This document shows positions 33,156-41,358 of a stretch of DNA of 48,347 nt, piece after piece. The DNA lies in assembly GCA_023386965.1 (NCBI GenBank), contig JAEWIR010000015.1, forward strand, positions 1 through 48,347, written 5' to 3'. Both the position numbers and the translations under genes were made by a program. Below the pieces are notes generated by a model. The model did not search any database, was not told where the DNA came from, and saw only the letters and a list, made by a program, of their open reading frames with translations. Source of the DNA: Bacteroidota bacterium. GTDB lineage: Bacteria > Bacteroidota > Bacteroidia > Flavobacteriales > Weeksellaceae. Numbering within the stretch: position 1 is the stretch's first letter; the number at the start of each line of letters is the position of its first letter.

Positions 33156-35200
33156 AATGTTCTTTTTTCCAGTTTTAGTAAGAATGCAAACTCCAGCGCG
33201 TCTTCTTTCAGGCTCTCAAAGCGGCCGCTGGCACCTCCGTGTCCCGAGCTCATGTCGGTTTTGAATAAAAGGAGATTGCTGTCGGTTTTCAGCTCTCTTA
33301 GTTTCGCTGTCCATTTGGCAGGCTCCCAATACTGTACCTGTGAATCGTGAAGACCTGTTGTGATAAGCAGGTTTGGGTAATTCCTGGCCTCCACATTATC
33401 ATAAGGTGAGTATGATTTCATATAATGGTAATATTCACTCTCATTTGGATTACCCCACTCATCATATTCTCCCGTGGTAAGCGGTATGGTTTCGTCCAGC
33501 ATTGTGGTCACAACATCTACAAACGGTACCTGAGCAATTACACCGTTGAAAAGTTCCGGTTCAAAATTGATTACGGCACCCACGAGTAAACCTCCTGCCG
33601 AGCCGCCCATCGCATATAAGTGGCTTGGTGATGTGTATTTTATTGAGATCAGATGTTTCGCGACATCGATAAAATCGTAAAAGGTGTTCTTTTTCTTAAG
33701 CATCCGGCCTTCTTCGTACCATTCGCGTCCCAGGTACTCGCCACCGCGGATGTGAGCAATGGCATAAATGAAACCCCGGTCCAGAAGGGATAACCGTACG
33801 TTAGAAAAACCTGCGTCTACTGTATGACCATAACTTCCGTAACCGTACATCAGCAATGGAGTATCGGGGCTTTTGGCGGTGTCTTTATGGTATACCAGCG
33901 AAACGGGGATCATAGTTTCACCATCCCGTGATTTGGCCCAAAGTCTTTCCGAAATATAGTTGTCGGGGCTGAAGTTGCCTCCCATTACCTCCTGCTGCTT
34001 CAGCAAGGTGGTTGTCCGCTCTTCCATATCGTATTCGTAGGCTGTCGTAGGTTGTGTCAGGGAGGTGTAACCATAACGCAGTTTAGTGGTGTCAAACTCC
34101 AGGTTGAGACTTATAAATGCTGTATAGGTTGGGTCAGAAAATTTCAGGTAGTGACTTTCTCCGTTCCGGGAATCGGTTACTTTAAGCCGTAGCAGACCTT
34201 CTTTCCTTTCTTCCAGCACAATGAAATGCCTGAAAATTTCAAAGCCCTCCAGCAGTACATCCTCACGGTGTGGTACAATATCCCTCCAGTGGCTGATATC
34301 CGGTTTGGTTACCGGTGTTTTAACAAGTTTAAAGTTAAAGGCATCATTAGCATTGGTGATTATATAAAAGTCATCACCAAAATGTTCTACAGAATATTCC
34401 AGGTCTTCAGTTCTGGACTGAAGGATTTGCCAGGAACCCAGTGGGTCGCTGGAAGAGATAAACCTGTGCTCGTCTGAGAGCGTGCTTGAACTTCCTATGA
34501 AAATGTACTCAAGGGATTTTGTTTTGTAGACGGTTACGTCATACGCCTCATCCTGCTCATGATAAACTTCTTCATCGTTTTCCGGGCTGCTTCCAATCTG
34601 GTGCCGGAACACTTTGTATGCGCGCAGGTTTTCGTCTTTTCGGATATAGAAGATATATTGGTTGTCTGCCGACCATACCGCTTTACCCGTACAGTTTTCA
34701 ATGGTGTCAGGCAAGAGTTTGCCCGTGTTGAGGTCTTTTATCTGAATGGTGTAGATCCTCCTTCCCACGGTGTCGGTGGAGTAGGCTCCCAGGCGGTTAT
34801 CCGGGCTGGCTGCGGCGCTTCCGAGGTCAAAATAATCATGGCCTTCTGCAAGCTCGTTGGCATCCAGCATAATCTCTTCCGGGCTTTCAAGGGTGAGGTG
34901 TTTCCTGCAGAATATGGGATATTCCTTACCTTTCTCATACCGTACAATATACCAATACCCGTTGAAAAAGTAGGGAATGGATTCATCATCCTTTCTGTAC
35001 CGGGCCTTCATTTCACGGTAAAGTTCCTCCTGAAGTTCTTCTGTTTCCTTCATCACAAACCCGGCATATTCATTCTCGGCCTGCAGATAAGCAGTCACTT
35101 CCGGATTATCTCTCTCGTTCATCCAGAAATAAGGATCTACACGGCGGTCACCATGGATTTCGAGGATTTTTTCTATTTTCTTTGCTTGTGGGATATTCAT
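33152..35200 (-). CDS. S9 family peptidase, oligopeptidase B-like
   Basis: A 682-residue serine peptidase with an N-terminal beta-propeller (about 70-400) that filters short peptides and a C-terminal alpha/beta-hydrolase domain. Visible: VDPYFWMNERDNPEV at the start, YGYGSYGHTVDAGF, AHIRGGEYLGREWYEEG, nucleophile Ser in GGSAGG (about residue 532), an Asp in the GLHDSQVQYWEP loop, and the His in SSGHGG. This is the PtrB type, which usually cleaves after basic residues. No signal peptide. The start at 35200 is chosen because the -7 box lies at 35218-35225, inside a possible longer frame beginning at 35251. Confidence 0.94.
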   Translation of the reverse strand: MNIPQAKKIEKILEIHGDRRVDPYFWMNERDNPEVTAYLQAENEYAGFVMKETEELQEELYREMKARYRKDDESIPYFFNGYWYIVRYEKGKEYPIFCRKHLTLESPEEIMLDANELAEGHDYFDLGSAAASPDNRLGAYSTDTVGRRIYTIQIKDLNTGKLLPDTIENCTGKAVWSADNQYIFYIRKDENLRAYKVFRHQIGSSPENDEEVYHEQDEAYDVTVYKTKSLEYIFIGSSSTLSDEHRFISSSDPLGSWQILQSRTEDLEYSVEHFGDDFYIITNANDAFNFKLVKTPVTKPDISHWRDIVPHREDVLLEGFEIFRHFIVLEERKEGLLRLKVTDSRNGESHYLKFSDPTYTAFISLNLEFDTTKLRYGYTSLTQPTTAYEYDMEERTTTLLKQQEVMGGNFSPDNYISERLWAKSRDGETMIPVSLVYHKDTAKSPDTPLLMYGYGSYGHTVDAGFSNVRLSLLDRGFIYAIAHIRGGEYLGREWYEEGRMLKKKNTFYDFIDVAKHLISIKYTSPSHLYAMGGSAGGLLVGAVINFEPELFNGVIAQVPFVDVVTTMLDETIPLTTGEYDEWGNPNESEYYHYMKSYSPYDNVEARNYPNLLITTGLHDSQVQYWEPAKWTAKLRELKTDSNLLLFKTDMSSGHGGASGRFESLKEDALEFAFLLKLEKRTL

Positions 35201-35217
35201 TTGGTAATAAAAGGATT

Positions 35218-35225
35218 CAAAGATA
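35218..35225 (-). promoter_or_regulatory. -7 box of the S9 peptidase operon
   Basis: On the minus strand TATCTTTG, exact, 17 bases before the ATG at 35200. Confidence 0.72.
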
Positions 35226-35302
35226 ACTATTTCGCGTGGTAGGCCAGGCATTGCTTATGACAGTGGCTGTGTATGGCTCCGTTCTGTGGTTCACAATCTA
35301 AC

Positions 35303-35331
35303 AAAAAATCCGTCCCAGCCAGGAACGGATT
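35303..35331 (-). terminator. Terminator of the DUF4271-HemD-like operon
   Basis: AATCCGT...CC (35307-35316) pairs with GG...ACGGATT (35322-35331) with one mismatch. On the minus strand a U run follows (A-run 35303-35308). Confidence 0.85.
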
Positions 35332-35354
35332 ATACAGCATAATAACCTAAGGTA

Positions 35355-36095
35355 TTATTTGTTCATATTTCTGATGTACTTCTCTATTGCCATGGTCATA
35401 GAAGGAGTTTCCTTCGTAGGAGCCATCACATTGACCATCAGTCCGGTTTCTTCAGCGGCACTTTGTGTGGTTGGGCCGAAAACAGCGATCTTGGTTTCGC
35501 CCTGTTTGAAATCTTTAAAGTTCTGATGAAGCGACTTTATACCCTGAGGACTGAAGAATACCAGCATATCGTAGTCCTGTATGGAGATATCTGTAAGGTC
35601 GGAACAAACCGTTCTGTACATGATGGCACGGGTCCAGTCTACGTTTGCTTTGTCCAGGATTACAGGTATATCCGGACTTAAGACATCCGAAGATGGCAGC
35701 AGGTATTTCTCTGAAGGGAACTTTTTGAACAGAGGTGCCAGGTCGGCGAATGTTTTTTCGCCAAAACTTATCTTTCTTTTTCTGTAAACAATATGTTTCT
35801 GAAGATAATTCGCAATAGCTTCACTCTGGCAGATGTAACGCATAGAATCCGGTACGCTGAAGCGCATCTCTTCAGCAAGACGGAAATAGTGGTCAATAGC
35901 GTTTTTGCTCGTAAAGATAATTCCCGTAAACTGAGCAAGGTCAATCTTCTGTGTTCTGAGTTCCTTGTTGTCCAGACCTTCCACATGAATGAACGGACGG
36001 AAATCTATTTTGATTTTTTCCTTCTTCGCCATTTCCAGATAAGGTGAAGATTCACTTGGTGGCGGCTGAGAAACAAGAATAGATTTGATCTTCAT
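35355..36095 (-). CDS. Second HemD-family protein (uroporphyrinogen-III synthase-like)
   Basis: A 246-residue protein with the two-lobed HemD pattern: ILVSQPPP at the start, GIIFTSKNAIDHYF, YICQSEAIANYL, KYLLPSSDVLS, MLVFFSPQGIKSL and KIAVFGPTTQSAAEE. It is clearly homologous to, but diverged from, the hemD of the hem operon at 15508. Its partner is a DUF4271 membrane protein gene 12 bases upstream, not a heme gene. It may be the main synthase, a redundant copy, or a protein with a changed role; sequence alone cannot decide. Confidence 0.88.
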   Translation of the reverse strand: MKIKSILVSQPPPSESSPYLEMAKKEKIKIDFRPFIHVEGLDNKELRTQKIDLAQFTGIIFTSKNAIDHYFRLAEEMRFSVPDSMRYICQSEAIANYLQKHIVYRKRKISFGEKTFADLAPLFKKFPSEKYLLPSSDVLSPDIPVILDKANVDWTRAIMYRTVCSDLTDISIQDYDMLVFFSPQGIKSLHQNFKDFKQGETKIAVFGPTTQSAAEETGLMVNVMAPTKETPSMTMAIEKYIRNMNK

Positions 36096-36107
36096 ATTAA
36101 TTTGTGT

Positions 36108-36785
36108 TTAAAAAAATAATAATTTCCAAAGCGCCAAAACAGGTATAAATTGGAGCGTGCAAATATACAAAAATTTATAATACCACTCGTTGGGCAGAAT
36201 GTGATTTTTGTGGAAGATGTAATACACCGTTTTGAATATGAAAACAAAACCGAAAAACGAAATGTAATATATTAGTGCTTCGCTTTTATCAATAGGAAAA
36301 TAATAATGGCTGATACACAATCCCATAAGCACCAGCGAAAGCACAAAGTAAAACCTTGTAGCAGTGAAGCAGAAAGCGTTCCAGCGTCGTGAGAAGCCTA
36401 CACTCTGGTAAAATAGGTAGCTTAGCATAGCTTTTAACAGGTAAAACAAGACCAGGGCAAGAAATGTAAATCCAAACTTATTAAACTGCAGGCCTAAAAA
36501 ATCGGGTAATGCAAGGAATCTGGGCACGGTGGGCACATACTGTGAGATCAGCGCAGCGGCACTAAGGCAAAGTACCAGAGAAACGATGGCCCAGGTAACG
36601 ATAACATTACTGGCATCAGCGAAATCCTGCATCAGGAACCGCTTAAGATTTATGCCCCTGTGCAGTGATGACAGCATGAATACGTAAAGAAAGCATGATG
36701 CCAGCAGCAGAGCAATTACCCAGTCATGGCTTTCGGTGAGGCGAAGTTGGTTGGTAAACCCGGTTACTGCAGTTAATTGGAACAT
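36108..36785 (-). CDS. DUF4271 membrane protein
   Basis: A 225-residue protein with about six hydrophobic segments (around 22-40, 60-80, 98-122, 138-158, 166-188, 205-223) and the DUF4271 features KAMLSYLFYQSVGFSRRWN and a C-terminal LYICTLQFIPVLALWKLL. Function unknown; the family is confined largely to Bacteroidota and, as I recall, often sits beside this HemD-like gene. The -7 box ends only five bases before the ATG and no other start is available nearby, so the mRNA is probably leaderless. Confidence 0.88.
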   Translation of the reverse strand: MFQLTAVTGFTNQLRLTESHDWVIALLLASCFLYVFMLSSLHRGINLKRFLMQDFADASNVIVTWAIVSLVLCLSAAALISQYVPTVPRFLALPDFLGLQFNKFGFTFLALVLFYLLKAMLSYLFYQSVGFSRRWNAFCFTATRFYFVLSLVLMGLCISHYYFPIDKSEALIYYISFFGFVFIFKTVYYIFHKNHILPNEWYYKFLYICTLQFIPVLALWKLLFF

Positions 36786-36790
36786 TTATG

Positions 36791-36798
36791 CAAAAATA
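36791..36798 (-). promoter_or_regulatory. -7 box touching the DUF4271 start codon
   Basis: On the minus strand TATTTTTG, exact, then CATAA and ATG. Confidence 0.68.
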
Positions 36799-36837
36799 GG
36801 ATTATTTTAAAAACATAATGCAGTCTTGATTTTACAC

Positions 36838-36845
36838 TATCTTTG
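36838..36845 (+). promoter_or_regulatory. -7 box of the glycosyltransferase-tgt operon
   Basis: TATCTTTG, exact, ending nine bases before ATG 36855. It overlaps a TTG (36843) that could otherwise be taken as the start. Confidence 0.7.
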
Positions 36846-36854
36846 CACCCGGAA

Positions 36855-37571
36855 ATGAAGAAACTCGTTATTATACCTACCTATAATGAACAGGAAAATA
36901 TCGAAGCCATAATTGCTGCGGTGTTTGCTCTTGATCAGGATTTCCATGTCCTGGTGGTAGACGATTCCTCACCCGACGGAACCGCCGGTTTGGTGAAAAA
37001 GCTGCAGGAAAAGTATCCCCATCACCTGCATCTAAGCATCAGGAAAGTAAAGGATGGATTGGGCAAGGCCTACATTCATGGATTCAGGTGGGCTCTGCAG
37101 AACGGGTATGACTATATATTTGAAATGGATGCGGATTTTTCGCATAATCCTGCGGACCTGCCGCGAATGTTTGAAGCCTGTCTTCAGGCTGATATGAGCG
37201 TGGGTTCGCGCTACTCCAACGGGGTTAATGTGGTAAACTGGCCTATGGGGCGAGTCCTGCTTTCCTATTGTGCCTCCAAATATGTCCGGTTTATCCTGGG
37301 TATTCCGGTTCATGACACCACGGCCGGCTTTGCCTGTTTTTCCAGAAAAGTGCTGGAGGAAATAGGTCTGGATAATGTCAATCTCAAAGGCTATGGCTTT
37401 CAGGTAGAAATGAAATTCAGGGCCTATAAAAAAGGGTTTAGGATCGTTGAGGTTCCCATCATTTTTATGAACCGTGTAAAGGGAGAGAGTAAGATGAATG
37501 GCGGAATCATAGGTGAAGCCGTATTCGGGGTACTGCATCTGAAGTGGCAGTCATTAATCGGTAAATTGTAA
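36855..37571 (+). CDS. Polyprenol monophosphomannose synthase-like glycosyltransferase (GT2)
   Basis: A 238-residue cytoplasmic family-2 glycosyltransferase: VIIPTYNEQENIEAII at the N-terminus, VVDDSSPDGTA, the metal-binding EMDADFSHNP (DxD-type), GSRYSNGVNV, and the late FMNRVKGESKM. These fit dolichyl/polyprenyl-phosphate mannose synthase (Dpm1-like) enzymes, which load a sugar on a lipid carrier. No C-terminal membrane segments are present, so it is the short form. It leads a four-gene operon, its TAA overlapping the next ATG by one base. The sugar is inferred only from family resemblance. Confidence 0.92.
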   Translation: MKKLVIIPTYNEQENIEAIIAAVFALDQDFHVLVVDDSSPDGTAGLVKKLQEKYPHHLHLSIRKVKDGLGKAYIHGFRWALQNGYDYIFEMDADFSHNPADLPRMFEACLQADMSVGSRYSNGVNVVNWPMGRVLLSYCASKYVRFILGIPVHDTTAGFACFSRKVLEEIGLDNVNLKGYGFQVEMKFRAYKKGFRIVEVPIIFMNRVKGESKMNGGIIGEAVFGVLHLKWQSLIGKL

Positions 37572-37945
37572 TGCTGATGAAACGGTTGGTCCTTTTTTGC
37601 CTGTTTGGTTTTTTCCTTTCCTGCTCAGATTATGTGGAAAGGCCGGCAAATCTGCTTTCTGAAGATGAGATTGCTGAAATTGTTGCAGAAATTACCATAC
37701 AGGAAGAACTGTTGAGGGTTACACAGAACAGTAATATGGAGAATGCCACGCGTCTTGTACTGCAAAAGTATAAGGTAAGTGCGGCAGATTTTACTGCCAG
37801 CTATAAATATTATGGCAGCAGCCGTAAACTGGAGTCGATTTTAGAGGAATCGCAGGAGATTATTAAAAAACGTCATCCGAAGGCGGAAGCCTTTATTGAA
37901 AAAGAACTTAAGAAAAATAAAGTGGAAGAAATTCCTCGTAATTGA
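37571..37945 (+). CDS. DUF4296 lipoprotein
   Basis: A 124-residue lipoprotein: hydrophobic signal ending in lipobox LSC (Cys18), then RPANLLSEDEIAEIVAEI, the DUF4296 signature, and a helical domain with a very basic, Lys/Glu-rich end. Function unknown; the family is typical of Flavobacteriia. It overlaps the preceding gene by one base and tgt starts one base after its stop. An ATG two codons in is an equally possible start. Confidence 0.85.
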   Translation: MLMKRLVLFCLFGFFLSCSDYVERPANLLSEDEIAEIVAEITIQEELLRVTQNSNMENATRLVLQKYKVSAADFTASYKYYGSSRKLESILEESQEIIKKRHPKAEAFIEKELKKNKVEEIPRN

Positions 37946-37946
37946 T

Positions 37947-39080
37947 ATGCAGCCATTTTTTCAAATAGATAAAAAGTCAGAAGGAAAAGCACGTGCGGGC
38001 TTACTCACCACGGATCACGGGCAGATACAGACTCCCATCTTTATGCCGGTAGGAACTGTTGCCTCAGTAAAGACAGTTCATCAGCGCGAATTAAAGGACG
38101 ATATCAAGGCCCAGATTATCTTAGGAAATACCTACCACCTGTTATTGAGACCCGGTATGGACATTATGACAAAGGCGGGCGGTCTTCATAAATTCATGAA
38201 CTGGGAACTGCCAATACTTACCGATTCGGGAGGTTATCAGGTGTTTTCGCTCGCTGCCTCACGGAAGATGACTGAAGAAGGAGTGAAGTTTAAATCTCAC
38301 ATAGACGGCAGCGTGCAGTTTATTTCTCCGGAAAAGTCAATGGAGATCCAAAGACAGATTGGTGCCGACATTTTCATGGCTTTTGATGAATGTACACCTT
38401 ATCCCTGCGGTTACAGCCAGGCAAAAACATCTATGGAACTCACCCACCGCTGGCTAAAAAGATGCATAGACTGGTGTGCAGATAATCCCGAAATGTATGG
38501 GCACCGTCAACATCTTTTTCCCATTGTACAGGGTTCTACCTATGCCGATTTACGTAAAATTTCCGCTGAGGTCATTTCCGAAAGCAATGCTGTGGGAAAT
38601 GCCATTGGAGGACTATCCGTGGGTGAACCCGAGGACGAGATGTACCGCATCACTGATATCGTTACAGAGGTGTTGCCCAAAGATAAGCCGAGGTATCTTA
38701 TGGGAGTGGGCACACCCTGGAATATTCTGGAATCAATTGGTCTCGGTATAGATATGATGGATTGTGTAATGCCCACCCGAAACGCACGAAACGCAATGCT
38801 CTTCACCTGGAATGGTGTTATGAACATGAAAAACCAGAAATGGAAAGATGATTTTTCGCCGCTGGATGAGTTTGGAACCAGTTATGTGGACCGGGAATAC
38901 AGCAAAGCTTATGTGAGACATCTGTTCGTTTCCAAAGAATATCTGGCGAAGCAAATTGCCTCTATCCATAATCTCGCGTTCTATCTGGATCTCGTAAAAG
39001 TAGCCCGTGAGCATATTATTGCGGGTGATTTCTACCAGTGGAAGGATTCCGTAATGCCGGCTCTCCGCCAGCGCCTGTAA
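37947..39080 (+). CDS. tgt: tRNA-guanine transglycosylase
   Basis: Exchanges guanine-34 in GUN-anticodon tRNAs for a queuosine precursor. The 377-residue protein shows MPVGTVASVKT, ILGNTYHL, LTDSGGYQVFSLA with the active-site Asp, FDECTPYP, GGLSVGEP and the nucleophile region MDCVMPTRNAR (Asp272). Oddly, the zinc site is missing its three cysteines: where other enzymes have CxCxxC, this one has Gly310, Ser312 and Asp315 in PLDEFGTSYVDREYSKAY, though the zinc His in IHNL is kept. The start is ATG 37947; the frame is open back to 37896, inside DUF4296, but family length supports 37947. Confidence 0.95.
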   Translation: MQPFFQIDKKSEGKARAGLLTTDHGQIQTPIFMPVGTVASVKTVHQRELKDDIKAQIILGNTYHLLLRPGMDIMTKAGGLHKFMNWELPILTDSGGYQVFSLAASRKMTEEGVKFKSHIDGSVQFISPEKSMEIQRQIGADIFMAFDECTPYPCGYSQAKTSMELTHRWLKRCIDWCADNPEMYGHRQHLFPIVQGSTYADLRKISAEVISESNAVGNAIGGLSVGEPEDEMYRITDIVTEVLPKDKPRYLMGVGTPWNILESIGLGIDMMDCVMPTRNARNAMLFTWNGVMNMKNQKWKDDFSPLDEFGTSYVDREYSKAYVRHLFVSKEYLAKQIASIHNLAFYLDLVKVAREHIIAGDFYQWKDSVMPALRQRL

Positions 39081-39095
39081 ATATTGACCAACTTC

Positions 39096-40190
39096 ATGGG
39101 GATTGTAGACCGTTATATCATCAAAAAATATCTTGGAACCTTCGGTTTCATTTTGCTGCTGCTCTCCACCGTCGTTTTGGTAATAGACGTGCAGGCCAAG
39201 AAACCGCGTATTGAAGAGAACGGTTTTCAGCTTTCTGAATTCCTAACCCAGTATTATCCATTCTGGATCATTTACCTTATAATGACCTTCATGTCTATTC
39301 TGGTATTTATTGCTGTGATTTTCTTTACGTCCAGGATGGCCAATAACACTGAGATTGTTGCAATTATAAGCAGTGGCGCCAGTTTTCACCGGTTTGCCAG
39401 ACCCTATTTTATAACCTCGCTTTTTATAGGTCTTTTTTCACTTGTCATAAACCACTATGTTCTGCCCTGGGCCAATATCCAGAAAAACGAGTTGGAAGCC
39501 TATACAATGAATGCACGAAAAAGGGAGCAGATTATTGGCAGCGCACCGGTTTCCGCGCAGATTAATGTCAATGAGTACATATTCATTCACAGTTATAACA
39601 AGAAGGAAAAACGCGGGTCAGGTTTTGCTTACCGGAAGTACGATAAAGACAAGAGGCTTGTCTATCAGCTGCTGGCATCGGAAATGTACTGGGACGAGGC
39701 CAAAAAGCATTTTGTGCTGAACAGTTTTCATGAGAAGACAGTCCAAAAAGACGATTCTGAGAAATTAAACAACGGTCCCGAGATTTACCGAAAGTTTGGA
39801 TTTCCGCCTGAAGAACTCTTTCCGGACCAGCTTTTGGGACAAACCAAGACCACTCCGGAACTCATCCGCTTTATAGACCGGGAACGCGAGAAGGGTAACA
39901 GCAACCTGAATACCTACCTGAACGAACTGTACCAGCGTACTGCCATGCCGGTTTCGGTAATTGTGCTCACCTTTCTGGCACTCTCACTGGCTTCGGAAAA
40001 GAAGCGGGGTGGTTTGGGTGTTAACCTGGCTATCGGGATTGCGCTGGCTTTCATTTTTGTATTCTCGTTCGAAGCGCTTAAGGTAGTTTCAGAAAACAAG
40101 ACACTTCCGCCGGCCGTAGCCATGTGGCTGCCCAATATGGTATTTGCACCCCTGGCTGCCGTACTTTACTTCCGGAGAGCGAATCAGTAA
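39096..40190 (+). CDS. LptF/LptG family permease
   Basis: A 364-residue inner-membrane protein of the YjgP/YjgQ family, subunit of the ABC transporter that extracts lipopolysaccharide from the membrane. It begins MGIVDRYIIKKYLGTFGFILLLL, has membrane segments at about 12-32, 55-80 and 100-120, a periplasmic beta-domain (about 130-265), and three more segments (about 275-355) including LALSLASEKKRGGLGVNLAIG. ATG 39096 matches the family N-terminus; an in-frame TTG 12 bases earlier is unnecessary. Last gene of the operon; its end overlaps birA by seven bases. LptF or LptG cannot be decided. Confidence 0.92.
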   Translation: MGIVDRYIIKKYLGTFGFILLLLSTVVLVIDVQAKKPRIEENGFQLSEFLTQYYPFWIIYLIMTFMSILVFIAVIFFTSRMANNTEIVAIISSGASFHRFARPYFITSLFIGLFSLVINHYVLPWANIQKNELEAYTMNARKREQIIGSAPVSAQINVNEYIFIHSYNKKEKRGSGFAYRKYDKDKRLVYQLLASEMYWDEAKKHFVLNSFHEKTVQKDDSEKLNNGPEIYRKFGFPPEELFPDQLLGQTKTTPELIRFIDREREKGNSNLNTYLNELYQRTAMPVSVIVLTFLALSLASEKKRGGLGVNLAIGIALAFIFVFSFEALKVVSENKTLPPAVAMWLPNMVFAPLAAVLYFRRANQ

Positions 40191-40900
40191 AGCATCTCTA
40201 TTTCCTTATGGTAAAACTTCTGCAGACCCCCATGTTCAAGTTCAATCCATAAGTTACCGTCTTCATCTGCAGTGGAAATCATGCCATTTTGGCTAATGTT
40301 GTCTTTCCGGAAAACCGCAACCTCATTTCTTTTGTACAGACATGAATTATAGTCCTGCAGAATGCCTTCGGGACCCGCAGTCTCACTGAAATTACCCAAA
40401 AGGAAGGTGTACATGCTTTCAGCCACATCAGTTAGGTTAAAGTGGGTGCCCGTCTGCGTTAGAAGGGACCCGGCCCTGGGAAGGTCGCCAAAATCTTCCT
40501 GCAGAACATTCAGTCCGATACCCACAATGTAGTACATACGGTTATTTACTTTTTTTTTCTCAATGAGAATTCCACAAACCTTTTTATGTTTGATTATTAA
40601 ATCATTGGGCCACTTTATTTTCACTTCATTTCGGGTCAGATTGGCGGTAAACCGGCGTATATTAAGTGCGGTATAATAGTTGAATAGTGAATCGGACAGT
40701 TTAACAGAGCTTGCGGGGACAGCCAGTGAAAGGGCAATATTTTTGCCCGCGGCACCTTCCCATCTGTTTCCATACTGACCGCGGCCGTTGTTCTGGAAAA
40801 AGGTACAGAGGCCTGCAATTTCAGCGGATCCGGATCGGAGGAAGTTCACGACTTCGTCATTTGTAGAGCCGCACTGTGGCAGGTAATTCAGCATGGTCAT
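40184..40900 (-). CDS. birA: Biotin--[acetyl-CoA-carboxylase] ligase
   Basis: Activates biotin to biotinyl-AMP and attaches it to the carrier domain of biotin enzymes. The 238-residue protein is the short form without the DNA-binding domain of the E. coli regulator. Visible: YLPQCGSTNDEV, the ligase loop NNGRGQYGNRWEG, GKNIALS, KIKWPNDLI, and GIGLNVLQEDF. ATG 40900 or 40894 are both possible. It is divergent from rsfS. Confidence 0.93.
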   Translation of the reverse strand: MTMLNYLPQCGSTNDEVVNFLRSGSAEIAGLCTFFQNNGRGQYGNRWEGAAGKNIALSLAVPASSVKLSDSLFNYYTALNIRRFTANLTRNEVKIKWPNDLIIKHKKVCGILIEKKKVNNRMYYIVGIGLNVLQEDFGDLPRAGSLLTQTGTHFNLTDVAESMYTFLLGNFSETAGPEGILQDYNSCLYKRNEVAVFRKDNISQNGMISTADEDGNLWIELEHGGLQKFYHKEIEMLY

Positions 40901-40949
40901 TTAAGAAAGTTTTAAGACTGTTGAGAATGTTAAAGTAAAGAAAAAAGAA

Positions 40950-40957
40950 TAAATTTG
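40950..40957 (+). promoter_or_regulatory. -7 box of rsfS-ftsH
   Basis: TAAATTTG, exact, 19 bases before the ATG at 40977. Confidence 0.72.
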
Positions 40958-40976
40958 CAGATTATACCAATTTTTA

Positions 40977-41339
40977 ATGAATAACAACACAAATAAGCAA
41001 GCACTAATTGATAAAATCGTTGATGCGGTACAGGATACCAAAGGAGAGGACATCATGATTTTCGACCTTTCAAAGATAGAAAATTCCGTAGCGGAAACTT
41101 TTATCATCTGCAGCGCAAACTCCAATACACAGGTTTCGGCAATCGCCGGGAATATCGAGAAAAAAGTTCGTAATGATCTTCAGGAACGTCCATGGCATGT
41201 GGAGGGTTCCGAAAATGCCATGTGGGTACTGGTAGATTACGTATCAGTAGTCGTTCATATATTCCAGAAACACATCCGCGAGTATTACGAGATAGAAGAG
41301 TTATGGGGCGACGCCAAGATCACCCGCATTGAAGCTTAA
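40977..41339 (+). CDS. rsfS: Ribosomal silencing factor RsfS
   Basis: Binds ribosomal protein uL14 and blocks subunit joining when nutrients are short. The 120-residue protein has the RsfS pattern: KGEDIMIFDLSKIENSVAETF, ICSANSNTQVSAIA, RPWHVEGSENAMWVLVDY and VVHIFQKHIREYYEIEELW. It is upstream of ftsH by 19 bases, one transcription unit. Confidence 0.95.
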   Translation: MNNNTNKQALIDKIVDAVQDTKGEDIMIFDLSKIENSVAETFIICSANSNTQVSAIAGNIEKKVRNDLQERPWHVEGSENAMWVLVDYVSVVVHIFQKHIREYYEIEELWGDAKITRIEA

Positions 41340-41358
41340 TATTTTTAAAAAAATTTGA

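Noticed and set aside
34559..35242. Long plus-strand frame of 227 codons
   Set aside because: It lies wholly antisense to the S9 peptidase, has no domain and no promoter; a frame shadow.
36843..36854. TTG start for the glycosyltransferase
   Set aside because: It overlaps the -7 box; ATG 36855 gives the standard N-terminus.
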